Below, piece after piece: positions 5,759 through 12,505 of a stretch of DNA of 13,038 bases; positions within the stretch are counted from its first letter, which is position 1; every line of letters begins with the position of its first letter. The DNA comes from an uncultured Caulobacteraceae bacterium (GTDB lineage: Bacteria; Pseudomonadota; Alphaproteobacteria; Caulobacterales; Caulobacteraceae). Where the stretch lies: the NCBI GenBank assembly GCA_937952995.1, contig CALFYB010000127.1, forward strand, positions 1 through 13,038, given 5' to 3'. The notes under the pieces are model-generated. The model was given only the letters and a program-made list of their open reading frames with translations. It was not told the origin of the DNA and did not search any database. A program made the translations under genes and the position numbers.

Positions 5759-6043
5759 ATGATTAAGTCTGAACTGATCGCCAAGTTGGCGACTGAAAAT
5801 CCGCACCTGACCCAAAAAGACGTCGAGCGCGTCGTTGGCGTGATCTTCGACCAGATGATCGAAGCCCTCGAAGGCGGCGGTCGGGTCGAGCTGCGCGGCT
5901 TTGGAGCCTTCTCCGTCCGTTCGCGCCCTGCACGCGGTGGCCGCAATCCCCGCACTGGCGATGCCGTGTCGGTCAAGGCTAAGCACGTCCCCTTCTTCAA
6001 AAGCGGTAAAGAACTGCGCGAGCGTCTGAACGCCGACGAATAG
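5759..6043 (+). CDS. ihfB: Integration host factor subunit beta
   Basis: DNA-bending nucleoid protein that pairs with IHF alpha and acts in transcription, recombination and replication control. It has 94 residues, the same as E. coli IhfB. The N-terminal helices are MIKSELIAKLATENPHLTQKDVERVV. GRVELRGFGAFSVR (41-54) leads into the DNA-embracing arm GGRNPRTG (60-67), whose Pro64 is the expected intercalating residue. The C-terminal FFKSGKELRERLN (79-91) is typical. Leu or Ile in the arm and RNPRTG favour IHF over HU. The start at 5759 is preceded by GGGGG (5747-5751), 7 nt away; starts further upstream in the frame run through the terminators and are rejected. The order rpsA-ihfB is widely conserved. 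Confidence 0.95.
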   Translation: MIKSELIAKLATENPHLTQKDVERVVGVIFDQMIEALEGGGRVELRGFGAFSVRSRPARGGRNPRTGDAVSVKAKHVPFFKSGKELRERLNADE

Positions 6044-6066
6044 ATTCACTCAAAGGGAATGACGCG

Positions 6067-6471
6067 ATGGGTATGATCAGCGAATTTCGGGAGTTCATTT
6101 CACGCGGAAACGTCGTCGACCTTGCGGTTGGCGTCATCATCGGCGGTGCGTTCGGTAATATCGTCAAGAGCCTCGTGGATCAGGTCATCATGCCCCCCAT
6201 TGGCCTGGTGACGGGTGGCATTAATTTCGCGGACTTGAAGCTGGTTCTGAAACCTGCCGATGAAGCGGCCAAGGTCGCTGAAGTCGCCATCCAGTACGGG
6301 GCCTTCATCAATACCCTGATCCAGTTTCTCATCGTCGCGGCCGTGATTTTTCTGCTGGTTAAGGGCGTTAACAGCCTGCGTCGCCAACAGGCCGCAGCGC
6401 CAGAGGCACCAGCCGGCCCTACGGCAGATCAGGTCCTGCTGACTGAAATCCGCGATCTTCTCAAGAAATAG
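6067..6471 (+). CDS. mscL: Large-conductance mechanosensitive channel MscL
   Basis: Inner-membrane pentameric channel that opens under membrane tension and vents solutes in hypo-osmotic shock. It has 134 residues, close to the E. coli 136. The N-terminal amphipathic helix is SEFREFISRGN (5-15). TM1 (about 16-44) contains the gate-lining VDLAVGVIIGGAFG, and the periplasmic loop spans about 45-75. TM2 is about 76-102 (YGAFINTLIQFLIVAAVIFLLV). A cytoplasmic linker rich in Ala and Pro and the helix ADQVLLTEIRDLLKK follow. A good SD, AAAGGGA (6052-6058), lies 8 nt before the ATG. Only 23 bp separate it from ihfB, so the two are probably co-transcribed. Confidence 0.96.
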   Translation: MGMISEFREFISRGNVVDLAVGVIIGGAFGNIVKSLVDQVIMPPIGLVTGGINFADLKLVLKPADEAAKVAEVAIQYGAFINTLIQFLIVAAVIFLLVKGVNSLRRQQAAAPEAPAGPTADQVLLTEIRDLLKK

Positions 6472-6538
6472 GCGAAATCGGTTGGCCTTCGCGTCACAGA
6501 CCTTGCCAAGCGACCCCGTGCCCGCCATTTCCTGATCT

Positions 6539-7234
6539 ATGAACAGTGCCGACCCCCATCTGGCCAAGTTGCGCGCCTTGGCTCCGGTCAAGATCTGCGG
6601 CCTGACGACGCCTGAGACCGTGGACGCCGCCCTAGAGGGCAAGGCCGCCTATCTCGGCTTCATGTTCTTCGAAAAAAGCCCCCGCAACCTTACCATTCAG
6701 CGCGCCGTAGAATTGGCCGCGCCGGTACGGACCCGCTCGAGCATCGTCGCGGTCACCGTCGATCCCGATGACCAAGCCCTCGATCAGATCATGGCGGGAC
6801 TAAAGCCCGATTTCATTCAACTCCACGGCAAGGAAACCCCGGCCCGTGCAGCGGCTATCGCGCAGCGCACGGGCGCGGGGATCATCAAGGCCATTTCGGT
6901 GCGCGAAACCAGCGACCTCGAGGTGGCCAAGCCGTTTGACGGACTGGTCAGCCACCTGCTTTTCGACGCCAAGCCCCCGAAAGATAGCGACCTGCCCGGC
7001 GGTGTAGGCGCGCGCTTTGACTGGACCATCATGCAGGGGCGGCGCTATGAGCGACCCTGGTTTTTGGCCGGGGGTCTTGATCCTTGGAACCTTGAAGAGG
7101 CCATGGGCCAGTCTGGTGCACCCTTGATCGACGTTTCTTCTGGCGTGGAACGCGGGCCGGGCGTAAAGGACCCTGCTCTGATTTCAGCCTTTTTGTCAGC
7201 CGCTCGCCGCGTCCGTGGCGCGTATGGTCTTTAG
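6539..7234 (+). CDS. trpF: Phosphoribosylanthranilate isomerase
   Basis: Catalyses the Amadori rearrangement of phosphoribosylanthranilate to CdRP in tryptophan synthesis. It has 231 residues, a single-domain TIM barrel. The general base Cys20 is in KICGLT (18-23) and the general acid Asp143 in LLFDAK (140-145). FFEKSPRN (43-50), QLHG (94-97), LAGGLDPWN (176-184) and DVSSGVE (198-204) form the phosphate- and substrate-binding loops. The start at 6539 lacks a clear SD and gives ~16 residues before the first strand. An in-frame TTG nearer KICGLT is possible, so the N-terminus is uncertain. The 67-bp spacer after mscL has no terminator and no leader peptide rich in Trp codons. trpB follows after 24 bp. 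Confidence 0.96.
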   Translation: MNSADPHLAKLRALAPVKICGLTTPETVDAALEGKAAYLGFMFFEKSPRNLTIQRAVELAAPVRTRSSIVAVTVDPDDQALDQIMAGLKPDFIQLHGKETPARAAAIAQRTGAGIIKAISVRETSDLEVAKPFDGLVSHLLFDAKPPKDSDLPGGVGARFDWTIMQGRRYERPWFLAGGLDPWNLEEAMGQSGAPLIDVSSGVERGPGVKDPALISAFLSAARRVRGAYGL

Positions 7235-7258
7235 TTACAAACCGCTTGGCAGGTCCGC

Positions 7259-8476
7259 GTGAACGCTCCAACTCCGAATAACTACTCCGCCTATCCCGAT
7301 GCCAATGGCCGCTTTGGCGACTATGGCGGGCGCTATGTGGCCGAGACCTTGATGCCCCTCGTGCTCGACCTTGGTCAGGCTTATGAGGACGCCAAGAACG
7401 ATCCGGCCTTCCACGCCGAGATGAGCGGCTACATGACCCACTATGTGGGACGGCCCAGCCCGCTCTATTTCGCCGAACGGCTGACCCAGCATTTCGGCGG
7501 AGCCAAGATCTATTTCAAGCGCGACGAGCTGAACCACACCGGCGCGCACAAGATCAATAACTGCATCGGCCAGATCCTGCTGGCCCGCCGCATGGGCAAG
7601 ACACGGATCATTGCTGAGACCGGTGCCGGTCAGCATGGCGTGGCCACCGCGACCGTTTGCGCGCGGTTCGGCTATCCTTGCATCGTCTATATGGGCGCAA
7701 CCGACGTTGAGCGGCAAAAGCCCAACGTCTTCCGCATGAACCTTCTCGGCGCAGAGGTCCGTCCCGTCACCAGCGGCACCGGCACCCTCAAGGACGCCAT
7801 GAACGAGGCCATGCGCGACTGGGTGACCAATGTCGACGACACCTATTACATCATCGGCACGGCGGCTGGCCCGCACCCCTATCCGGCCATGGTCCGAGAT
7901 TTCCAATCGGTGATCGGCACCGAAGCCCGCGCGCAGATGCTTGAGCGCGAAGGCCGCCTTCCCGACGCGATCGTTGCCTGTATCGGCGGCGGCTCCAACG
8001 CCATTGGCCTGTTCCATCCGTTCCTAGCCGACGAGAATGTCCGCCTGATCGGGGTCGAGGCCGCAGGCCACGGCCTGTCCACCGGCATGCACGCCGCCTC
8101 GCTGACCGGCGGTCGCCCCGGCGTCCTGCACGGCAACAAGACCTATCTGCTGCAAGACGATGATGGCCAGATCATCGACGCCCACTCCATCTCCGCCGGT
8201 CTCGACTATCCCGGCATCGGCCCAGAACATTCGTGGCTGCATGATGTCGGCCGGGCGCAATATGTCTCGGCCACCGACCAAGAGGCGCTGGACGCCTTCC
8301 AGCTTTGCTCACAGCTCGAAGGGATTATTCCTGCCCTAGAGCCCGCCCACGCCCTCGCTCGCGTTGGTGATGTGGCCAAGGAACTGGGCAAGGATGGCAT
8401 CGTTCTGATGAATCTCTGCGGACGCGGCGACAAGGATATCTTCACCGTGGCGGAAGCCCTGGGCAGCCGACTTTAA
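7259..8476 (+). CDS. trpB: Tryptophan synthase beta chain
   Basis: PLP enzyme that condenses indole with L-serine to give tryptophan, in an alpha2-beta2 complex with TrpA. It has 405 residues with a GTG start; AGG at 7251-7253 lies 5 nt upstream. The PLP lysine is Lys98 in HTGAHKINNC (93-102). Glu120, AETGAGQHG (119-127) and the phosphate loop GGGSNAIG (243-250) are intact. The C-terminal loop reads NLCGRGDKD (385-393), with Cys387 where E. coli has Ser377 next to the pyridine nitrogen. The N-terminal GRFGDYGGRYVAETLMP is standard for TrpB1. Two adjacent genes, trpF and trpA, complete the end of the pathway. Confidence 0.98.
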   Translation: MNAPTPNNYSAYPDANGRFGDYGGRYVAETLMPLVLDLGQAYEDAKNDPAFHAEMSGYMTHYVGRPSPLYFAERLTQHFGGAKIYFKRDELNHTGAHKINNCIGQILLARRMGKTRIIAETGAGQHGVATATVCARFGYPCIVYMGATDVERQKPNVFRMNLLGAEVRPVTSGTGTLKDAMNEAMRDWVTNVDDTYYIIGTAAGPHPYPAMVRDFQSVIGTEARAQMLEREGRLPDAIVACIGGGSNAIGLFHPFLADENVRLIGVEAAGHGLSTGMHAASLTGGRPGVLHGNKTYLLQDDDGQIIDAHSISAGLDYPGIGPEHSWLHDVGRAQYVSATDQEALDAFQLCSQLEGIIPALEPAHALARVGDVAKELGKDGIVLMNLCGRGDKDIFTVAEALGSRL

Positions 8477-8485
8477 ACCGAAAGA

Positions 8486-9328
8486 ATGACCCGGATGCGC
8501 CAGAACCGAATCACTTCGCGCTTTGAAGCCCTTAAGACTGAGGGCCGAGCAGGCCTGATCACCTATGTCATGGCCGGTGATCCCGACGTGGAAACCGCTT
8601 TTGAAATTCTCAAGGGCCTGCCCGCTGCGGGTGCCGATCTGATCGAATTGGGCTTTCCCTTTTCCGATCCCATGGCCGAAGGTCCGCCGATCCAGCGCGC
8701 AGCCTTGCGAGCGCTTAAGGCCGGTATGACCCTGCGCGGAACCTTGGATCTGGTCCGCCGTTTCCGGGTCAATGACCAGACCACGCCGATCATTCTGATG
8801 GGCTATACCAACCCAGTTCTGTCCTATGGCTTCGGGCCCTTTGCCGCCGATGCGGCCGCCGCCGGTGTCGATGGTCTGATCATCGTTGACAGCCCTCCCG
8901 AAGAAGCTGCTGAGCTATCGGATGCCCTTGATGTTGCAGGCATTTCTTTGATTCGCCTGACCGCTCCGACCACCGACGATAAGCGTCTCGAGACCGTGGT
9001 GAAGCGGACCTCCGGCTTTGTCTATTACGTCTCGGTTGCCGGTGTGACCGGGGTCAAGGAGGCCGATGCCGCCACCGTCGCCCCCGCCGTCGCGCGGGTT
9101 CGGAAGGCCTCAAACCTTCCGGTCGCCGTCGGCTTTGGGATCAAGACCCCGGAGCGCGCCGCAGCGGTGGCTCTGGTCGCTGATGCGGTCGTTGTCGGTT
9201 CGGCTCTGGTCGAAGAAATTGCCTCTGCGGCTGCGACGGATAGTTTAGCGGCACCGAAAGTGCTGGCGTCCGTCGCCGCCTTGGCTCAAGCTGTTCGCAT
9301 GGCAAGGCTTGACGTGAACGTCACTTAG
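8486..9328 (+). CDS. trpA: Tryptophan synthase alpha chain
   Basis: Cleaves indole-3-glycerol phosphate and passes indole to TrpB through the intersubunit tunnel. It has 280 residues, slightly longer than the E. coli 268. Catalytic Glu54 in LIELGFPFSDP (52-62) and Asp61 are present. The phosphate-binding elements YYVSVAGVTG (180-189), VGFGIKTPE (215-223) and VVVGSALVE (235-243) follow. IIVDSPPEEA (132-141) has Ser where relatives often have Leu in the DLPPEE motif. The start at 8486 is 9 bp after the trpB stop with only AAAGA as a poor SD, so translation is probably coupled. An ATG at 8495 is an alternative. Confidence 0.97.
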   Translation: MTRMRQNRITSRFEALKTEGRAGLITYVMAGDPDVETAFEILKGLPAAGADLIELGFPFSDPMAEGPPIQRAALRALKAGMTLRGTLDLVRRFRVNDQTTPIILMGYTNPVLSYGFGPFAADAAAAGVDGLIIVDSPPEEAAELSDALDVAGISLIRLTAPTTDDKRLETVVKRTSGFVYYVSVAGVTGVKEADAATVAPAVARVRKASNLPVAVGFGIKTPERAAAVALVADAVVVGSALVEEIASAAATDSLAAPKVLASVAALAQAVRMARLDVNVT

Positions 9329-9344
9329 GGCTGAAGGTCCGCGC

Positions 9345-10286
9345 ATGAGCATGGCTGAGACTAAAGACCCAGCGGGTTCCAACACCCCTCCGGTCGTCCC
9401 CTCCAACGGCGGCAAGACCGCGCGCGAGCGTGGCGGCTGGCTGGCGAAGATTGCCCCGGGCATCCGCAATCTGGTCACCAAGCGTGACACCCCAGAAAAT
9501 CTTTGGGTCAAATGCCCCGACACGGGGGAAATGATCTATCGACCTGACTTGGAGGCCGCCCTTTGGGTGACCCCGGCAGGACGTCACATGCGCATTGGCC
9601 CTGCCCTGCGCTTTGCCTTCACCTTCGATGAGGGCCAATACGAAGAATTGCCTGCGCCGACCGCGCCAGACGATCCGCTGCATTTTTCTGACGGCAAGTC
9701 CTATGTCGATCGCTTGGCTGCGGCCCGCAAATCGACGGGCGAGCAAGACGCGATGGCCATTGCGACCGGCGAGATCGGTGGCACCCAAGCTGTGGTTCTC
9801 GTGCAAGATTTCGCCTTTATGGGCGGCTCTTTGGGCATGGCTGCCGGTGAAGGCTTCATCGCCGCCGCCCATGCCGCGCTAGAACGTCAGTGCCCGCTTG
9901 TCGCCTATACCGCCGCTGGCGGCGCGCGCATGCAGGAAGGGGCCCTGTCCCTGATGCAGATGGCCCGCACGACCTTGGCCATCCAAGAGCTGAAAGATGT
10001 CGGCCTTCCCTACATCGTCGTCCTGACCGACCCCACCACGGGCGGCGTCACGGCATCCTATGCGATGCTTGGCGATGTCCATCTGGCAGAGCCCGGTGCC
10101 CTAATCGGTTTCGCAGGCCAGCGGGTGATCGAGCAGACCATCCGCGAGACCCTGCCGCCCGGGTTCCAACGTTCGGAATATCTGGTTGAAAAGGGCATGA
10201 TTGATCGGGTCACGCCGCGCAACGAGTTGGCCGCTGTTTTGGGGTCAATCCTTAAGACCCTGATGATGGGCCGCGCTCGCCGCTAA
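9345..10286 (+). CDS. accD: Acetyl-CoA carboxylase carboxyltransferase subunit beta, zinc finger degenerate
   Basis: With AccA it transfers the carboxyl group from biotin to acetyl-CoA, making malonyl-CoA for fatty acids. It has 313 residues. After a low-complexity N-terminus, NLWVKCPDTGEMIYRPDLE (52-70) and WVTPAGRHMR (74-83) match the zinc-ribbon position. Only Cys57 of the four E. coli zinc ligands remains; the others align with Thr60, Thr76 and Gly79. The crotonase-fold core is intact: GGSLGMAAGEG (160-170), AAGGARMQEG (190-199), TTGGVTASYA (231-240) and GFAGQRVIEQT (255-265). The ATG at 9345 has GAAGG 7 nt upstream, favouring it over the ATG at 9351. trpA-accD-folC is a common proteobacterial order. 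Confidence 0.97.
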   Translation: MSMAETKDPAGSNTPPVVPSNGGKTARERGGWLAKIAPGIRNLVTKRDTPENLWVKCPDTGEMIYRPDLEAALWVTPAGRHMRIGPALRFAFTFDEGQYEELPAPTAPDDPLHFSDGKSYVDRLAAARKSTGEQDAMAIATGEIGGTQAVVLVQDFAFMGGSLGMAAGEGFIAAAHAALERQCPLVAYTAAGGARMQEGALSLMQMARTTLAIQELKDVGLPYIVVLTDPTTGGVTASYAMLGDVHLAEPGALIGFAGQRVIEQTIRETLPPGFQRSEYLVEKGMIDRVTPRNELAAVLGSILKTLMMGRARR

Positions 10287-10332
10287 GCCTGCTTCATTTG
10301 CCGCACGTCTCTAACCTCACGCTAGGGCGACC

Positions 10333-11646
10333 ATGAGCGACCATCTTCGGCCTCACGATGCGGCGTTAGAGCGTCTGCGTGCGCTTCATCCTCTACGGAT
10401 CGACCTGTCGCTAGATCGGATGCTGCGCCTTTGTGCGGCGCTGGGAAACCCTCAGGACCATCTGCCGCCGATCATCCATGTCGCGGGAACCAACGGCAAG
10501 GGCTCGACCGTCGCCACATTGCGGGCCATCGCCGCGGCAGCGGGGCTCAAGGTTCACGTTTTCACCTCGCCCCATCTGGTTAGGTTTGTCGAGCGTATCC
10601 GGCTGGCGGGCGAACTGATCACCGAGGAACATTTGGCAAGGGTGCTGGAGCGAGTCGAAGCGGCCAATGCGGGCCTGCCCATCACCTTCTTTGAGATCAC
10701 AGCGGCGGCCGCGCTGGCCGCCTTCGCAGAGGTTCCAGCCGACTTGTGCATCATCGAGGTCGGCCTCGGCGGCGTGCTGGATGCCACCAACGTGGTCACC
10801 CGCCCGGCGGTCTGCGTCATCACCCCCGTCGACATGGACCACCGCGAGTTTCTGGGTGACACCATCGCCCAGATCGCCAGTGAGAAGGCCGGTATCCTAA
10901 AGCCCGGCGTTCCGGCGATCATTGCGCGTCAGAACGACGAGGCCATGGCCGTCATTGAACGCGTCGCCGCCAAGACCCGCTCGCCCCTAACCGTGCTGGG
11001 CCAACAGGCCGACGGCTGGCGTGATCAGGACCGGCTCTTGATCCAAACCGAGACCGCCTTGCACGATCTGCCCTTGCCCTCGCTCTATGGGGCCCATCAG
11101 ATCGACAATGCCGCCCTCGCTGTTCTGGCAATCTTGACCCTTAACGACGAGCGGATCACCGAGGCGGCGCTGGCCAAGGGCGTTTCCAATGTCGTCTGGC
11201 CCGCAAGGTTCCAGCGCCTGACCTCTGGACCCTTGGCGCAGCAGGCGGCCAAGGCCGGTTCTGACCTGTGGCTCGATGGCGGTCACAACCCCCATGCCGC
11301 TCGTGCGCTAGCCACAGCCTTGGGCGAGCTTCAGGCCCGAGATGGCAGGCCGCTGGCCCTGATCTGCGGGATGCTCGGCAATAAGGATGCGGCGGGGTTC
11401 TTTGAGGCCTTCGCGTCCCTGAACCCCAAGATCTTCACCGTCGGTTTTGACGCCGATGCCGCCGCCTCGCCGGTGGCCCTAGCGCAAACAGCCATGGCGG
11501 CTGGACTGACCGCTTTTGCCTGCACCGACGTCCACGAAGCCCTGACGCTGGCGGTGCAAGACGGCGCGCCCCGCGTGATGATCTGCGGCTCGCTCTATCT
11601 GGCGGGTGAGGTCCTCGGGCTAGACCCCAGCACCTGGCCTAACTGA
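10333..11646 (+). CDS. folC: Dihydrofolate synthase / folylpolyglutamate synthase
   Basis: Adds glutamate to dihydropteroate and then to reduced folates, keeping cofactors in the cell. It has 437 residues, as usual for bacterial FolC. The P-loop HVAGTNGKGST (49-59), TSPHLVRFVERI (78-89), FFEITAAAALAAF (119-131), EVGLGGVLDATNV (142-154), VDMDHREFLG (166-175) and the Mg/carbamyl-lysine segment SEKAGILKPG (183-192) form the Mur-ligase-like domain. YGAHQIDNAALA (252-263) and DGGHNPHAA (315-323) follow. The usual GLGGRLDATN has Val for Arg at 148. AGGG lies 5 nt before the ATG. A 46-bp gap separates it from accD, and no terminator is seen on either side. Confidence 0.97.
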   Translation: MSDHLRPHDAALERLRALHPLRIDLSLDRMLRLCAALGNPQDHLPPIIHVAGTNGKGSTVATLRAIAAAAGLKVHVFTSPHLVRFVERIRLAGELITEEHLARVLERVEAANAGLPITFFEITAAAALAAFAEVPADLCIIEVGLGGVLDATNVVTRPAVCVITPVDMDHREFLGDTIAQIASEKAGILKPGVPAIIARQNDEAMAVIERVAAKTRSPLTVLGQQADGWRDQDRLLIQTETALHDLPLPSLYGAHQIDNAALAVLAILTLNDERITEAALAKGVSNVVWPARFQRLTSGPLAQQAAKAGSDLWLDGGHNPHAARALATALGELQARDGRPLALICGMLGNKDAAGFFEAFASLNPKIFTVGFDADAAASPVALAQTAMAAGLTAFACTDVHEALTLAVQDGAPRVMICGSLYLAGEVLGLDPSTWPN

Positions 11647-11664
11647 CGACTTTCATCGACAGGG

Positions 11665-11693
11665 TTGGGCCGTGGGACAGAATATTCTATAGG
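11665..11693 (+). promoter_or_regulatory. Candidate promoter of the miniprotein cluster, with palindrome
   Basis: TTGGGC (11665-11670) and TATAGG (11688-11693) are spaced by 17 bp. A perfect 10-bp palindrome, AGAATATTCT (11679-11688), fills the end of the spacer and touches the -10, in the manner of a repressor site. Transcription would start within a few bases of the miniprotein ATG at 11703. The region is clearly AT-richer than its surroundings. The sites are suggestive, not proven. Confidence 0.35.
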
Positions 11694-11702
11694 CTGCACC
11701 CC

Positions 11703-11852
11703 ATGAGTGAGCGTCAACCCCGTCGGCCCCAGAGGCCCATCGCCTATGTCTGCCTGATTGTGCTCGTGGCCCTTGTCGCCATCGGCGCGATGCGGCAATT
11801 AGGTCTCGGCGCTACCCCAAAACTGCACGCCAACTTGGAAGTGATCCGATGA
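11703..11852 (+). CDS. 49-residue single-pass membrane miniprotein
   Basis: An open frame too short for most gene callers, but well placed. It starts at ATG 11703 with TAGG about 9 nt upstream, and its TGA overlaps the ATG of the next gene (ATGA, 11849-11852), the hallmark of translational coupling. The sequence begins MSERQPRRPQRP, a basic and Pro-rich cytoplasmic end. A hydrophobic segment AYVCLIVLVALVAIGAM (14-30) spans the membrane, followed by a ~19-residue tail ending in ANLEVIR that should lie in the periplasm (N-in by the positive-inside rule). I do not recognise a family. It could assist or dock the thioredoxin-like protein encoded next (inference). Confidence 0.68.
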   Translation: MSERQPRRPQRPIAYVCLIVLVALVAIGAMRQLGLGATPKLHANLEVIR

Positions 11853-12499
11853 ACCGGCTTGGAACGATCCTCATTGCCATTGTCCTCGCCGCCGCCGTGA
11901 TCGGCGCTGGGGCCTATGTCTGGAATACGGACCTCAAGTGGCACCCAAAGACCATCACCAAACATCAGGCCGAGATCACCAAGATTGTCGAAAGCGCTGG
12001 CTGGGTCTCCCCAGGCAATACGGGCCCGACCCTCTATATGGTGGGCTTCCGGTCCTGCCCTGACTGCATGCGTTTCAAGGCCGAGGAGTTTCCGGGCCTG
12101 CACGCCGTTGGCGTCGACACCCGCGTGATCGAGGTCGCGCGCGCCGAGGTCAATGGCGTGGCCAAATCAACGCCCGTCGAGCGCGCCACCGTCGCAGAGC
12201 TTTGGACCAATCGGTCGTGGGCCCTGTTCGAAGACTGGAACAAGGTTCCGGTCGAGGCGTGGACCGCACCTGGCATCGTGCCTGCCGACGGGGATACCGG
12301 TCGCACCGCTGTGGTCGAGGCTGGCCGCAAGATGGTCACCGACCTTCGCCCGCTCCTCAAAGACAACGGCGTGAACTTCGCCTATCCGACGCTGATCTGG
12401 TGGACCAAGGACGGCAAGATGCGGGCCTGCGCCTGCGAAAAGCGTGAGACCTATCGCTTTGTCCGCGCGGAACTGGGTGTCAAAGATCCGGCCCGCTAG
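11849..12499 (+). CDS. Membrane-anchored DsbC-like thioredoxin-fold protein
   Basis: A predicted periplasmic thiol-disulfide protein, 216 residues. An N-terminal hydrophobic segment (4-24) acts as a signal anchor, or as a signal peptide if cut near GAGA-Y. The thioredoxin-like domain begins with the strand TLYMVGF and the active site RSCPDC (68-73), a CXXC at 70-73. It continues with a helical insert containing LWTNRSWALFEDW (118-130) and the cis-Pro loop AYPTLIWW (178-185, Pro180). The placement of the insert resembles DsbC/DsbG, but the dimerisation domain is missing. A second pair, CAC (194-196), lies near the C-terminus. It is coupled to the upstream miniprotein, and the ATPase gene begins 6 bp after its stop. 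Whether it oxidises, reduces or isomerises is not decided by the sequence. Confidence 0.75.
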   Translation: MNRLGTILIAIVLAAAVIGAGAYVWNTDLKWHPKTITKHQAEITKIVESAGWVSPGNTGPTLYMVGFRSCPDCMRFKAEEFPGLHAVGVDTRVIEVARAEVNGVAKSTPVERATVAELWTNRSWALFEDWNKVPVEAWTAPGIVPADGDTGRTAVVEAGRKMVTDLRPLLKDNGVNFAYPTLIWWTKDGKMRACACEKRETYRFVRAELGVKDPAR

Positions 12500-12505
12500 C
12501 CCTTC

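Noticed and set aside
6472..6538. trp attenuator or leader peptide before trpF
   Set aside because: No short frame with tandem Trp codons and no terminator/antiterminator pair can be drawn in the 67 bp.
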